The position numbers and the translations under genes are program-made. From the NCBI RefSeq assembly GCF_900636475.1, contig NZ_LR134283.1, positions 620,001 through 684,000 of the forward strand: 64,000 bases of DNA, read 5' to 3'. This document shows positions 1 to 9,784 of this stretch, piece after piece (the first letter of the stretch is position 1; the number at the start of each line of letters is the position of its first letter). The notes under the pieces were generated by a model. It was not told where the DNA came from. It worked only from the letters and a program-made list of their open reading frames with translations, and did no database searches. The DNA comes from Streptococcus anginosus (GTDB lineage Bacteria; Bacillota; Bacilli; Lactobacillales; Streptococcaceae).

Positions 1-554
1 ACTTCGCCTTTTTGGTTGAATTCTGACTTGTACTCAAGAATAATAACAGGATTGTTGTCGCGGATAGAAGATTTTAGCAACCCTTTCATATCCGCAGGAG
101 TGCCAGGTGCCACGACCTTTAAACCTGGAATGTGGGTAAACCAAGATTCCAAAGATTGTGAGTGTTGAGCAGCTGATCCGACACCATTTCCAGCTGCGCA
201 GCGAATTGTCATCGGAACCTGACCTTTACCACCGAACATATAACGCGTTTTAGCAGCTTGGTTGACAATTGCATCCATGGCAATGACAGAAAAATCCATA
301 AAAGTCATATCTACAATTGGGCGTAGTCCAGTCATGGCCGATCCTGCTGCAGCTCCTGAAATAGCTGCTTCAGAAATTGGACAATCACGTACTCGTTCTG
401 GACCGAATTCTTCTAACATTCCGACAGATGTTCCGAAATCTCCTCCGAAAATACCGACATCTTCTCCCATTAACAACACATTTTCATCGTGACGCATTTC
501 CTCAGACATAGCAAGGATAATGGTATCACGGAAGGACATTGTTTTTGTTTCCAT
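1..554 (-). CDS. pdhB: Pyruvate/acetoin dehydrogenase E1 component, beta subunit (partial)
   Basis: The first 184 codons are present and the 3' end runs off the window edge. E1 beta pairs with E1 alpha to decarboxylate a 2-oxo acid (pyruvate or acetoin) using thiamine diphosphate in the cytoplasmic dehydrogenase complex. The N-terminus METKTMSFRD, the MGEDVG..GG stretch and the later RPIVDMTFMDF and HSQSLESWF segments are typical of the transketolase-like Pyr domain of E1 beta. The ATG follows a strong AGAGGAG site and lies 13 bases after the E1 alpha stop, so the two are co-transcribed. Pyruvate and acetoin versions cannot be told apart without the E2 and E3 genes, which should lie to the left. 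Confidence 0.9.
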   Translation of the reverse strand, partial: METKTMSFRDTIILAMSEEMRHDENVLLMGEDVGIFGGDFGTSVGMLEEFGPERVRDCPISEAAISGAAAGSAMTGLRPIVDMTFMDFSVIAMDAIVNQAAKTRYMFGGKGQVPMTIRCAAGNGVGSAAQHSQSLESWFTHIPGLKVVAPGTPADMKGLLKSSIRDNNPVIILEYKSEFNQKGE

Positions 555-567
555 TTTATCTCCTCTC

Positions 568-1536
568 TTAGTCCGCGTAAATATCTTCAAAAGCTGACTC
601 AAGCGGTGGGAATGGACTTTCCTCTGCAAATTTTACAGATGCTTCCACTGCTTCTTTAACCTCTGCTTGGATAGCTTCTAACTCTTCGTCGCTTGCAATC
701 TGATTTGCTAGCAAGTATTTACGAAGATTTTCGATTGGGTCTTTTTTCTTCCACTCCTCTACTTCTTTGCGCGTTCGATACTTACCAGGATCAGAAGAAG
801 AATGTCCTAACCAGCGATAAGTAACACTTTCAATCAAGACAGGCCCTTTACCACTTCGAACGTATTTAACAGCTTTTTGAAAACCTTCATAGACCTCAAT
901 AACGTTGTTCCCGTCTTGGATAAAGATGCCAGGAATACCATAGGCAGCACTCCGCTCATGAATGTGCTCTATATTGGTCATTTTCTTAATATCCGCAGAA
1001 ATACCATAGCCATTATTGATACAATAGAAAATCACTGGCAAATTCCAAATAGAAGCCATATTAACCGCTTCATGAAAAATACCTTCGTTCGTTGCTCCGT
1101 CACCAAAGAAGCAAACCACGATTTTATCTGTTTGGTGCATTTGCTGAGTGAGGGCGGCACCGACTGCAATTCCCATGCCTCCGCCAACGATACCATTTGC
1201 TCCTAAGTTTCCGGCATCCAAATCAGCAATGTGCATGGAGCCACCTTTTCCTTTGCAGGTTCCGTTATATTTGCCCATGATTTCTGCCATCATGCCGTTC
1301 AGATCAATTCCTTTGGCAATCGCCTGACCATGACCACGGTGGTTAGAAGTAATCAAATCATCAGGATTGAGGGCCAGCATAGCTCCAACGCTAGCTGCTT
1401 CTTCTCCAACAGAAAAGTGAGTCATTCCTGGAACTTTCCCCTTTTTTACGAGTTGGGCAATTTTTAAGTCCATCCGACGGATCTCTTCCATTTTACGAAA
1501 CATCTCTAGCAAAAGATTTTTATCTAAAGTTGACAT
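568..1536 (-). CDS. pdhA: Pyruvate/acetoin dehydrogenase E1 component, alpha subunit
   Basis: 322 aa, the normal length for the short Gram-positive E1 alpha. It binds thiamine diphosphate and carries out the first, decarboxylating step of the 2-oxo acid dehydrogenase complex with E1 beta. The ThDP/Mg motif is clear: GDG at residues 145-147 and NN at 174-175. The phosphorylation-loop-like segment YRWLGHSSSDPGKYR lies later. The start is an ATG with an AGAAAGG ribosome site. It is the first gene seen of an operon continuing into E1 beta with a 13-base gap. Assignment to pyruvate rather than acetoin is by common streptococcal gene content and is an inference. Confidence 0.92.
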   Translation of the reverse strand: MSTLDKNLLLEMFRKMEEIRRMDLKIAQLVKKGKVPGMTHFSVGEEAASVGAMLALNPDDLITSNHRGHGQAIAKGIDLNGMMAEIMGKYNGTCKGKGGSMHIADLDAGNLGANGIVGGGMGIAVGAALTQQMHQTDKIVVCFFGDGATNEGIFHEAVNMASIWNLPVIFYCINNGYGISADIKKMTNIEHIHERSAAYGIPGIFIQDGNNVIEVYEGFQKAVKYVRSGKGPVLIESVTYRWLGHSSSDPGKYRTRKEVEEWKKKDPIENLRKYLLANQIASDEELEAIQAEVKEAVEASVKFAEESPFPPLESAFEDIYAD

Positions 1537-1630
1537 AGTCGAGCCTTTCTATGAGTGTAATTCTATAATTTCATTCTATCCAAACTAAAAAATACTGTCA
1601 AAATTTATGCTTGAACAATTTCACAAAGAA

Positions 1631-1661
1631 AAATCAGCTAACCTTGCTGGCAAGCTGATTT
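1631..1661 (-). terminator. Rho-independent terminator after the ATP-grasp gene
   Basis: A 9-bp perfect stem (AAATCAGCT / AGCTGATTT) is followed on the minus strand by a T-rich run. It sits 36 bases past the stop of the ATP-grasp gene and closes the esterase/ATP-grasp operon before pdhA. Confidence 0.8.
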
Positions 1662-1697
1662 GAATTGACTAAATAAAAATTTCACAAATAGATTTTT

Positions 1698-2858
1698 CTA
1701 CTTTTTCCCAAAATCCTCTATCATTTGATCGATTTCCGAACGACTTGGTGTTGTCAAAATATAATGAACATCTCCTTGTAAGTCTGCAAATGCCTTTGGC
1801 ATGATTTTGACTGCTTTTAATTTATCGCCGTACTTTGCACGCAATTCTTCTTCTGAATACACATAATTTGAGGTTGAACGGCGTGAAGTAACCAAGCCAT
1901 ATTGTGCTTCGACTTGAGGTTGTGGGAAAGGTTCGCCATTCACAATATCTGCATATCCACGATAAAGGTCAATGGAGTGAGCAAAGTTATACAAATCAAT
2001 CGTAAAAGCACCTGCTGGACGATTATTGTATTCTATGGCAATATAATCATCTCCGTCACGGAAAAATTCAATATGAAAGAAGCGTTCTTTCATGCCAAAC
2101 GCTTTAATGATAACTTCCCCATATTGACGTAATTTTGGATCCATATCTTTTATAATATAATATGAGTTTTCATAATGATTCAAAACTAAATCTAAAGGGG
2201 TATAAGCATAATCAAAAGTTGTTGAAAACACAATATTTCCTTTTGAATCCAGTAATCCGTCAAACGTACAAATTTGTCCAGAATCAACGAATTTTTCAAA
2301 GAAATAAACGGTTTGCTTATCCCACTCTTGTTTAAATTGTTCAACATCTTCAGTGGTTTCCAATTTATAAGTTCCTGCTGCGCCAACTCCATTGTCTGGC
2401 TTTGCAATCATCGGAAGTCCAATTTTACTGACAGCCATGTCAACTGCCTGCAAGGTTTTTACAATTTGACCAGGAACGACAGGAACTCCAGCCTTTTTAA
2501 AGAGTTTCTTCATTTCAGACTTAAATTTTGTCTTTTTCAAGTCTTTTGGTTTTGGTCCTACAACATTAAATTGTTCACGTAGTTGAGCGTCTTGATCCAA
2601 CCAATATTCATTGTGTGACTCAATGCGGTCAATTGGTCCATGCTTGTAAAAAAGGAAAGCTACAGCACGTTTAACTTCATCGAGATTTTCTAGATTTTCC
2701 ACACGAAAATATTCTGTTAAAGCATTTTTCAAAGGTTGATCTAGTTGATCATAAGGTTCCTGCCCGATGCCCAAAACAGTAATTCCTTTATTTGCAAGTT
2801 CAACGGTAAATTGTTGAAAATTTTGTGGATAATAAGGTGAAATAACGATATAGTTCAT
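1698..2858 (-). CDS. ATP-grasp domain ligase of unknown substrate
   Basis: 386 aa. It resembles ATP-grasp carboxylate-amine/thiol ligases (carbamoyl-phosphate-synthase-like ATP-binding domain). There is an N-terminal Rossmann-like pre-ATP-grasp part (MNYIVISPYYPQNF). The ATP-binding part follows, with KKAGVPVVPG, GLPMIAKPDNGVGAAG (lysine and glycine-rich loop) and VYFFEKFVDSGQICTFDG. The metal-binding segment near IAIEYNNRPAGAF comes late. The product is cytoplasmic, with no signal peptide. It is the last gene of a three-gene operon with two esterases, 19 bases downstream of the nearer one. Substrate unknown; the context suggests making or modifying a small amide or ester. Confidence 0.75.
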   Translation of the reverse strand: MNYIVISPYYPQNFQQFTVELANKGITVLGIGQEPYDQLDQPLKNALTEYFRVENLENLDEVKRAVAFLFYKHGPIDRIESHNEYWLDQDAQLREQFNVVGPKPKDLKKTKFKSEMKKLFKKAGVPVVPGQIVKTLQAVDMAVSKIGLPMIAKPDNGVGAAGTYKLETTEDVEQFKQEWDKQTVYFFEKFVDSGQICTFDGLLDSKGNIVFSTTFDYAYTPLDLVLNHYENSYYIIKDMDPKLRQYGEVIIKAFGMKERFFHIEFFRDGDDYIAIEYNNRPAGAFTIDLYNFAHSIDLYRGYADIVNGEPFPQPQVEAQYGLVTSRRSTSNYVYSEEELRAKYGDKLKAVKIMPKAFADLQGDVHYILTTPSRSEIDQMIEDFGKK

Positions 2859-2877
2859 AATATTGTTTCCTTTCTAA

Positions 2878-3618
2878 TCATAAGTTTAATTGACTTAGAA
2901 AATACGGCATTTGCTTGCGCCACCAAATCCAGTCATGCGAAACATCATATCCCCATTCAGCAAACCATGCAAGAATATTCTTATGCTCAAAGGCTTCTTT
3001 TAAGGTATAGAAAGAAGGTAGTCCGTCCTGCTCCCATGCACCAAGTCCTGTACAGACAATGATATCAGCATTGCGATAGCGGTCAATAAACCAACCATCG
3101 TTTTGATTCCAAATGTAATCTGCTGGTGAATTTTGATAAATTGCTTCATCATCTAAACAATCACCGACAAAGAAGCGGGCATCGTAAACTCCGCTGAGGG
3201 CGATGACCTTGTTAAAGACATCGGGGTGCTGGAGAAAAAAATTAACAGCGTGATAGGCTCCCATAGAACAACCTGTCGTCATCATTGGATCAAACCAACC
3301 TGTTTTATGCTTGATAAAAGGAATGGCTTCCTCAATGACATAGCGCTCATAAGCTCGGTGCATTTCCGCGCGGTCGTGAGGAGCTTTCCAATCAGCCAGC
3401 CAGCTTTCACTATCTACACTACTCAAAGTGAAGAATTGAATTTTTCCTGTTTCGATAAACCATGAGCAAGCCTCAATCATACCAAAATCTGCATATTCAT
3501 TGTGACTGCCTCCCGATGAAGCAAAAACGACTACAGGTATCCCAGCGTGTCCATAACGATTCACATACATTTCACGATTCAAATGACCGCTCCAATGACT
3601 TAAAAATTCAACATGCAT
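2878..3618 (-). CDS. Alpha/beta-hydrolase, putative esterase (PF00756 type)
   Basis: 246 aa, similar to the esterase D / putative esterase family. The nucleophile elbow GCSMG places the catalytic serine at residue 118, and the C-terminal SHDW gives the probable catalytic histidine at 228. There is no signal peptide, so it probably acts in the cytoplasm on an ester or thioester. Strong GGAGAG site before the ATG. It lies between a second esterase (36 bases upstream) and an ATP-grasp ligase (19 bases downstream), so all three probably work together. Substrate unknown. Confidence 0.75.
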   Translation of the reverse strand: MHVEFLSHWSGHLNREMYVNRYGHAGIPVVVFASSGGSHNEYADFGMIEACSWFIETGKIQFFTLSSVDSESWLADWKAPHDRAEMHRAYERYVIEEAIPFIKHKTGWFDPMMTTGCSMGAYHAVNFFLQHPDVFNKVIALSGVYDARFFVGDCLDDEAIYQNSPADYIWNQNDGWFIDRYRNADIIVCTGLGAWEQDGLPSFYTLKEAFEHKNILAWFAEWGYDVSHDWIWWRKQMPYFLSQLNL

Positions 3619-3654
3619 ATAAATACTCTCTCCTCATATTTTTAATTAATTTAT

Positions 3655-4479
3655 TTACCATTTTTCGCTAAAGAAGCGAAGACAATCAGGTAAATGCTCA
3701 GCCCAGGCTACTTCATTGTGTTCTGCTCCAGCTTGGATATGAAACAACAGATTTTCCAAATCTAAATCGCCCGCAATTAACTGACGGAAGTAGGTTAATG
3801 ACGAATCAATATAAGCTTGCTTGATATTGCCAGCCATTAAGCTTTTATCGGTGTCATCTGCCTCTTCTGTTCCAACATAAATATAAATCCGCTGATCTGC
3901 TAATAAGTTATGGCGTTCTATATAACGATTGAACGCTTCCTGGTGCAGCCAGTTTGCAGATGAGAAAATACCCAAGCATCCAATTTGCTCTTGGTATTCA
4001 ATTCCCATAAACTGCGTAATGTTTCCGCCTAAAGAAGAACCAACCATAGCCGTGTGCGCTCGGTCTGACTTGGTACGATAATACTCGTCAACAAAGGGTT
4101 TAACAACTTCCATGACAAACTCCGCATACTCTGTCCCCTTGCCGCCAAATTGCATACCTGGAATAGTTGATTCTTGATATTTCCATGCAGAATACTCATT
4201 CATTCGATTAAAACCGTCATTGTCAATCGCCACCACAATCATTTTTTCAATGTCGGGATTTCTCTTAATCGTTGGAATGATTTTCCAAGAATGTCCACTA
4301 AAAGACTCTTTACTATAAAGGACATTTTGACCATCGTGAAAATAAACTACAGGATAGGATTTTTGAGTATCTTGCTCATAATTTCTAGGAAGTAGCACTC
4401 GAACACGGCGCTTTTGTTTGCTATAAGGCACTTCTAATGCATGTTCCCTTACTTCAAGGTAAAAATAGGATTGATTCAT
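3655..4479 (-). CDS. Alpha/beta-hydrolase, second putative esterase
   Basis: 274 aa from the preferred ATG at 4479. A TTG eight codons upstream (4503) is possible, but the AGAAAG ribosome site is well placed for the ATG. The protein is of the putative esterase/ferric-enterobactin-esterase-like family: YPVVYFHDGQN oxyanion-side strand, VGSSLGGN nucleophile elbow, and GAEHNEVAW near the C-terminus with the probable catalytic histidine. It is only distantly like the neighbouring esterase, so it is not a recent tandem copy. First gene of the esterase-esterase-ATP-grasp operon. Substrate unknown. Confidence 0.75.
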   Translation of the reverse strand: MNQSYFYLEVREHALEVPYSKQKRRVRVLLPRNYEQDTQKSYPVVYFHDGQNVLYSKESFSGHSWKIIPTIKRNPDIEKMIVVAIDNDGFNRMNEYSAWKYQESTIPGMQFGGKGTEYAEFVMEVVKPFVDEYYRTKSDRAHTAMVGSSLGGNITQFMGIEYQEQIGCLGIFSSANWLHQEAFNRYIERHNLLADQRIYIYVGTEEADDTDKSLMAGNIKQAYIDSSLTYFRQLIAGDLDLENLLFHIQAGAEHNEVAWAEHLPDCLRFFSEKW

Positions 4480-4533
4480 TGTCAGAAAACTTTCTATTTT
4501 CAAAATTTTTATCTATTATATCATAAAATATGC

Positions 4534-4562
4534 AAAAAAGTTAGGGAATTCCTAACTTTTTT
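4534..4562 (-). terminator. Terminator after trmFO (bidirectional shape)
   Basis: Twelve-base arms (A6 GTTAGG / CCTAAC T6) enclose a 5-base loop. The hairpin follows the trmFO stop at 4612 on the minus strand and ends in a T run, so it separates trmFO from the esterase operon. Confidence 0.85.
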
Positions 4563-4611
4563 AATACTTTTATAACAAATCATCATTATTTCTATCTTTT
4601 CCAAAAGAAAA

Positions 4612-5946
4612 CTAGAGATTTTGATAATTTTTGATAGCTTGTAGCGCTCGTTTTGCTATTTTTTCATAGCGTTCTTTTTTGTCTCGAATGCGTGGACCGT
4701 CCAACTCCTTGATAATTCCAAAATTGATATTCATTGGCTGGAAATGTTTGCTATCAGCATGCGTGATATAATGAGGTAAGCTTCCAATAGCAGTTGTTTC
4801 TGGAAAGACCAGAGCTTCTTCTCCATTGAAAAGTCTAGTTGCATTGATACCGGCTACCAGCCCAGATGCAGCGGATTCCACATACCCTTCTACACCGGTC
4901 ATCTGACCTGCAAAGAAGATATTCTCTTGTTTTTTAGACTGGAACGTCTGTGTCAGGAGATTTGGTGAATCCATGTAAGAATTGCGGTGCATAACTCCAT
5001 AGCGGACAAATTCTGCATTTTCTAATCCCGGAATCATCCGAAAAACGCGCTTCTGTTCACCCCATTTTAGGTGTGTTTGGAAACCAACAATATTATAAAG
5101 GCTTCCAGCTGCATTGTCCTGACGAAGCTGCACAACTGCATAGGGTGTCTTAAATTCACCGTCACGGGGTCCTTTATAGTCATCCGGGTATTCCAAACCA
5201 ACTGGCTTCATAGGTCCATAGAGCATGGTTTTTATTCCTCTTTTTGCCATCACCTCAATCGGCATACAGCCTTCAAAGTATTTTTCTTTTTCAAAGCTAT
5301 TTAACGGTGCTTCCTCGGCATTTACCAAAGCGTCATGAAAAGCCATAAACTCATTCTTAGTCATAGGAGCATTGAGATAAGCAGCCTCTCCCTTGTCATA
5401 GCGAGATTTGAGGTAAACTTTCTCCATGTCAATTGTATTGACATCTACAATCGGTGCTGCTGCATCATAAAAATAGAATCCAGCTCCACCATTTAGCGCG
5501 TGAATCTTTTCGGCGAGTGTATCACTTGTCAAAGGTCCCGTCGCAATAACAGTAATCGTATCATCAGGAATTTTGGTAATTTCCTCACGAATAACTTCGA
5601 TTAAAGGGTGGTTTGTCACCTCATCAGTCACCATTTGTGAAAAACCGTCACGGTCAACTGCTAATGCTCCTCCAGCAGGAACACGCGTAGCTTCTGCTGC
5701 TCTCATAATGATGGAATCCAAACGGCGCATTTCTTCTTTTAAGAGACCAACCGCATTCGTTAGCGAATCCCCCCGTAGAGAGTTAGAACAGACTAGCTCT
5801 GCAAAATCACTAGTCTTATGTTGTGGAGTAGATTTCACTCCTCGCATTTCATACAGCTTAACAGGAATACCGCGTTTAGCAATTTGATAGGCTGCTTCAC
5901 TACCTGCAAGACCAGCTCCTATGACATTGATGTAAGATTGAGACAT
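4612..5946 (-). CDS. trmFO: tRNA m5U54 methyltransferase, folate- and FAD-dependent
   Basis: 444 aa from ATG 5946, the normal TrmFO length; the open frame extends 11 codons further but without a ribosome site. It methylates U54 of tRNA using methylene-tetrahydrofolate and FADH2. The N-terminal FAD dinucleotide fold reads [12 protein letters not shown]. The segment [10 protein letters not shown] and the later GCMPIEVMA carry the two cysteines known to matter in this family. The C-terminal [18 protein letters not shown] is the FAD/NAD-binding signature of the GidA/TrmFO group. It stands alone with a terminator behind it. Confidence 0.95.
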   Translation of the reverse strand: MSQSYINVIGAGLAGSEAAYQIAKRGIPVKLYEMRGVKSTPQHKTSDFAELVCSNSLRGDSLTNAVGLLKEEMRRLDSIIMRAAEATRVPAGGALAVDRDGFSQMVTDEVTNHPLIEVIREEITKIPDDTITVIATGPLTSDTLAEKIHALNGGAGFYFYDAAAPIVDVNTIDMEKVYLKSRYDKGEAAYLNAPMTKNEFMAFHDALVNAEEAPLNSFEKEKYFEGCMPIEVMAKRGIKTMLYGPMKPVGLEYPDDYKGPRDGEFKTPYAVVQLRQDNAAGSLYNIVGFQTHLKWGEQKRVFRMIPGLENAEFVRYGVMHRNSYMDSPNLLTQTFQSKKQENIFFAGQMTGVEGYVESAASGLVAGINATRLFNGEEALVFPETTAIGSLPHYITHADSKHFQPMNINFGIIKELDGPRIRDKKERYEKIAKRALQAIKNYQNL

Positions 5947-6119
5947 GAAACAAATACCTCTTTGGGAGGAGACTCCCACAAATCTTTCTAATTATTCTTA
6001 ACCATTATAACAGAAAAAGCCCCTACTGACGAGTGAGACTTTCTAGAATGCAAATACACTAACTTATTAGTATCCATCCTCAAACATTGGTGTAAAGAAT
6101 ATAATGATTGGTCATGTAT

Positions 6120-6617
6120 CTATTTCTTTAACATTTTTTCCAGATAAGCAATTTTAACAAAATCCTTATCATTATTTTGGTCATTTCGATAGGAATCTTG
6201 CGAAGATGCTGTGTAAATCTTAAGATATTGTTCAACATCAGGAAGAAAATAAATTACCCCTGCTGTTTCATGTTTTACCAATTCATCTAAAGGAATCCCA
6301 GCAAAGTTTTCCAAAGTATTCATGCTACCAAACTCAACCGATAGATTTCCTTTTTGAAATTCGTGCTCGTGCAAATCTACTAATTGGTAGCCAAGCCGGT
6401 TCATAATCGTTTCAATCTTTTTAAAATCATAAATTCGTACCTCATCAGGTGCGTCCCATCCCCTAGGATCTCCTGGAACATGGATATCAATATCTCGTGC
6501 TTGCCAGTCGTGGTCAGTTACCTGTTCAAGCCCTAGTGAACCCATAAGCAAAGGAATGATTCCAATTCCGTTCAATTCCTTTGCAATCTTTAAAAATTCA
6601 TCAAATTTCTCTTTCAT
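6120..6617 (-). CDS. Small nucleotidyltransferase-fold protein of unknown function
   Basis: 165 aa, cytoplasmic. The segment LLMGSLGLEQVT followed by ARDIDIHVPG looks like the GS...DxD pattern of the nucleotidyltransferase (Pol-beta-like) fold found in MNT/ANT proteins. Homologues in streptococci are often mislabelled as phosphoribosylanthranilate isomerase; nothing here supports a TrpF barrel (too short, no TrpF motifs). Good AAAGGAAA ribosome site. It is between trmFO and topA, on the same strand, with 60-base and 170-base gaps. The activity is inferred from the fold only. Confidence 0.6.
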   Translation of the reverse strand: MKEKFDEFLKIAKELNGIGIIPLLMGSLGLEQVTDHDWQARDIDIHVPGDPRGWDAPDEVRIYDFKKIETIMNRLGYQLVDLHEHEFQKGNLSVEFGSMNTLENFAGIPLDELVKHETAGVIYFLPDVEQYLKIYTASSQDSYRNDQNNDKDFVKIAYLEKMLKK

Positions 6618-6680
6618 ACAGTTTCCTTTGCTATATATAAAGAAAGTTTACATAAAATAAATTACGTAAACATCTTTAAC

Positions 6681-8765
6681 TTATTTTACTTTTTCTTCTT
6701 CGTAATCCCCGTTGCTGCAGACAACTTGCTTGCCTCCACCACGAACTTTCTTTTCTACAAGATACTGACCGCATTTCGGACAAGAGCGACCAACCGGTTT
6801 ATCCCAAGAGGTGAAGTCACAATCTGGATAGCGATTGCAACCATAAAAAAGCCGATTGCGCTTGGTTTTGCGCTCAATGATTTGCCCTTTGTGACACTTA
6901 GGACACTCTACACCGATTTCTTTGACAATCGCTTGAGTATGACGACAGTCAGGAAAATTGCTACATGCATAGAATTTACCATAGCGACCCAATTTGATAA
7001 CCATAGGACTTCCACATACTTCACAGTCGAATCCAGCCGGTTCATCTTTGATTTGAATTTTTTCCATTTCAGTTTCTGCTTTTGCAACTTCTTTTTCAAA
7101 TGGCTTATAAAATTCATCAATTACCTTTTGCCATTGTTCTTTTCCTACTTCGACATCATCTAGTTTAGCCTCCATATCAGCGGTAAACTTCACATTGACA
7201 ATATCTGGGAAAAATTCAACAATCAGAGAATTCACGATTTCTCCCAATTCAGTTGGCTCAAAGCGCTTAGAAACTAATTTGACATAGTAGCGCTTTTGAA
7301 TAGTTTCGATTGTTGGTGCATAAGTTGACGGACGACCGACACCATTTTCTTCCAATGTCTTAATCAAGGTCGCTTCAGAATAACGAGCAGGTGGTTGTGT
7401 GAAATGCTGTTCAGGATTGGTGTTGACCCGTTTCACTGTATCACCCTTTTCCATATCAGGCAACATTTTATTCTTATCAGAATCATTGTAAATAGCTAGA
7501 TAACCGTCGAATTTAACTTGACTACCATTTGCAGCAAATTGAACACCGTTTCGCTCCAACTTCACACTCATAGTGTCAAATACTGCTGCAGTCATTTGAC
7601 TAGCCACAAAACGATTCCAAATCAGCGTGTATAACTTCAATTGATCTTTATCTAGATATTTCGCGATATTTTCAGGTGTGTTGAACACACTTGACGGACG
7701 AATCGCTTCATGGGCGTCTTGTGCGCCAGAAGCATTTCGGACTCTACTCCCGTGTTTAGAATATTTCTCACCAAAACGGTCTGTAATAAAGGTTGCAGCT
7801 TCGTTTTGAGCCACTGGACTAATACGAGTGGAGTCTGTACGCATATAGGTAATCAAACCTTGCACACCAGATCCGATATTAATTCCTTCATAAAGTTGCT
7901 GAGCAACCATCATGGTCTTACGAGTTCGGAAATTAATTTTATTGGCAGCGTCCTGCTGCATAGATGATGTGGTATAAGGCAGCGGAGCATTGCGCTTGCG
8001 TTCCTTTTTCTCAACGCTTTCGACAGTAAATTCATCACCTTCAATATGAGAAAGAACGTTTTTTACATTATCGTTGGTAGCAAGCTTCATCTTCTTGCCA
8101 TTCATGCCGTAAAAGCTTGCTTGAAATTGACGAGCCCCTTTTTTGAAAGTTCCGTCAATCGTCCAATACTCTTCTGGTTTAAAAGCATTGATTTCATTTT
8201 CACGGTCAATGATGAGCTTCAAGGCGACAGATTGCACACGTCCAGCTGACAATCCTTTTTTGACCTTTTTCCAGAGAATTGGAGAGATAGAGTACCCCAC
8301 AATACGGTCAAGGACACGACGCGCTTGTTGAGCATCTACCAAATCCATGTCAATCTGGCGCGGTTCTTTAAAAGCATTTTTTACTGCATCTTTCGTGATT
8401 TCGTTGAAAACAACACGATTTTTATCTGTCTCGTCCAGATTTAAGATATGAGCCAAATGCCAAGAAATAGCTTCTCCTTCACGGTCCGGGTCACTTGCAA
8501 GATAGACTTGTTTCGCTTTTTTAGCTTCTTTTTTCAAATCATTGATAAGAGGACCTTTCCCGCGAATATTGATATATTCTGGCTCATAGTTGTTTTCAAA
8601 ATCGATGGACATGGTAGACTTTTTCAAATCTCGAATATGTCCAACACTGGCTAAAACCTTATAGTTCCGTCCTAAATATTTTTCAATTGTTTTTGCTTTA
8701 GCTGGCGACTCTACAATCACCAGATTTTTTTTCATTGCTGTTTTTTTCTTTGTTTTTGTTACCAA
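6681..8765 (-). CDS. topA: DNA topoisomerase I
   Basis: 694 aa type IA topoisomerase that relaxes negative supercoils. N-terminal Toprim domain ([19 protein letters not shown]; acidic SDPDREGEA), catalytic tyrosine in [10 protein letters not shown], and two to three C-terminal four-cysteine zinc ribbons (CEVCGSPMV...CSNFPDC; CPKCHKG...CNRYPDC; CPKCGQ). I take the TTG at 8765 as start: AGAAGG sits 8 bases before it, whereas the upstream GTG at 8774 lies inside that ribosome site. The resulting N-terminus, rich in Lys/Thr, matches streptococcal TopA. It follows dprA with no obvious terminator, so competence-induced transcription may read through. Confidence 0.96.
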   Translation of the reverse strand: MVTKTKKKTAMKKNLVIVESPAKAKTIEKYLGRNYKVLASVGHIRDLKKSTMSIDFENNYEPEYINIRGKGPLINDLKKEAKKAKQVYLASDPDREGEAISWHLAHILNLDETDKNRVVFNEITKDAVKNAFKEPRQIDMDLVDAQQARRVLDRIVGYSISPILWKKVKKGLSAGRVQSVALKLIIDRENEINAFKPEEYWTIDGTFKKGARQFQASFYGMNGKKMKLATNDNVKNVLSHIEGDEFTVESVEKKERKRNAPLPYTTSSMQQDAANKINFRTRKTMMVAQQLYEGINIGSGVQGLITYMRTDSTRISPVAQNEAATFITDRFGEKYSKHGSRVRNASGAQDAHEAIRPSSVFNTPENIAKYLDKDQLKLYTLIWNRFVASQMTAAVFDTMSVKLERNGVQFAANGSQVKFDGYLAIYNDSDKNKMLPDMEKGDTVKRVNTNPEQHFTQPPARYSEATLIKTLEENGVGRPSTYAPTIETIQKRYYVKLVSKRFEPTELGEIVNSLIVEFFPDIVNVKFTADMEAKLDDVEVGKEQWQKVIDEFYKPFEKEVAKAETEMEKIQIKDEPAGFDCEVCGSPMVIKLGRYGKFYACSNFPDCRHTQAIVKEIGVECPKCHKGQIIERKTKRNRLFYGCNRYPDCDFTSWDKPVGRSCPKCGQYLVEKKVRGGGKQVVCSNGDYEEEKVK

Positions 8766-8859
8766 TGTAAACACCTTCTAAAAGTAATAAACCTCATAGA
8801 GTTTAAACTATTTTTTTTAAGATGTCAACTAGTAACATTCTCTTATAGGAGAACTTGTT

Positions 8860-9702
8860 TTAAAATTGGAATTCAGAAAGTACGTCAGCGCCTGATGTGA
8901 CACACTTTGCACCCTCTTGAATCAAATGATGACAGCCATCACTTCTGCCGTCTAAAATTGACCCTGGAATAGCAAACACATCTCGTCCTTCTTCCATTGC
9001 GCGCTCACAAGTAATTAAACTTCCTGAGCGCATTTTGGCTTCAGCAACAATAACCCCTCTGCACAATCCTGCTATAATCCGATTACGCTCTGGAAAATGA
9101 AATTTTAATGGCTCTGCTTCAGAACTATATTCACTAAGTACTAGATGATGTTCTCCCAAATACGATTGGAGTTTTTTATTCGCCCTTGGATAAAAAACGT
9201 CTAGACCCGTTCCGATAACTGCAATTGTTCGACCACCATTTTGCAATGCTGCCATGTGAGCCGAGGTATCAATTCCGCGTGCTAAACCACTCACGATAAC
9301 CAATTCATTGCTTAGCTCTTTAATAATCTTTTGAACGGATTGACTGCCTACTCGGCTACTATTCCGACTTCCTACAACAGCTACTTTAGGTAATTTTAGC
9401 AAATCCAAATTACCTTTATAAAAAAGAAGAACGGGCGGATTGTAAATTTCGCTCAAATCCCAAGGATACACATCATCCAAGATAGAAAAGGATGAGAACT
9501 TTTCAAATTCTTGACGTAATAAATCATCATCTAGCTGCAGATATTTTTCAATGAAAAGAGCAGGATTACGGCATTCCGAAACAACTGCCATATCTTTTAC
9601 CGATAATTCTTTTTCTTGTATCTCAGCATACGAGAGAACATTGATGACCTGCTGATTGGTCAAGCCAGCTTCTTTTAATTTATAAATATCAAAATTATCC
9701 AT
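8860..9702 (-). CDS. dprA: DNA processing protein, RecA loader in transformation
   Basis: 280 aa. DprA binds incoming single-stranded DNA and loads RecA during natural transformation, and in streptococci also shuts off competence through ComE. The Rossmann-fold core is intact: KVAVVGSRNSSRVG, VSGLARGIDTSAH, FPERNRIIAG and VFAIPGSILD. The N-terminal SAM-like helical part (KLKEAGLTNQQVINVLSY) precedes it. ATG with an AAAGGA site. A sigma-X cin-box lies 42 bases upstream of the start and a terminator insulates it from the preceding gene, so it is a late competence gene. It points to a transformable streptococcus. Confidence 0.96.
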   Translation of the reverse strand: MDNFDIYKLKEAGLTNQQVINVLSYAEIQEKELSVKDMAVVSECRNPALFIEKYLQLDDDLLRQEFEKFSSFSILDDVYPWDLSEIYNPPVLLFYKGNLDLLKLPKVAVVGSRNSSRVGSQSVQKIIKELSNELVIVSGLARGIDTSAHMAALQNGGRTIAVIGTGLDVFYPRANKKLQSYLGEHHLVLSEYSSEAEPLKFHFPERNRIIAGLCRGVIVAEAKMRSGSLITCERAMEEGRDVFAIPGSILDGRSDGCHHLIQEGAKCVTSGADVLSEFQF

Positions 9703-9743
9703 TTTATCATTCCTTTTACTTTTTAATTACACTTCACTTATAT

Positions 9744-9751
9744 TATTCGTA
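9744..9751 (-). promoter_or_regulatory. Competence sigma-X (ComX) cin-box of dprA
   Basis: The minus strand reads TACGAATA, an exact match to the streptococcal cin-box, about 42 bases before the dprA ATG. The box acts as the -10 element for the alternative sigma factor ComX; dprA is a known member of this regulon. Confidence 0.88.
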
Positions 9752-9760
9752 AAAGGAATT

Positions 9761-9780
9761 AAAAAAACGAGAATTTCTCG
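9761..9780 (-). terminator. Terminator after the acetyltransferase gene
   Basis: CGAGA/TCTCG stem with a 3-base loop, then seven T on the minus strand. It is four bases past the acetyltransferase stop and just before the dprA cin-box, so it separates the rbgA-rnhB operon from dprA. Confidence 0.75.
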
Positions 9781-9784
9781 CTTT

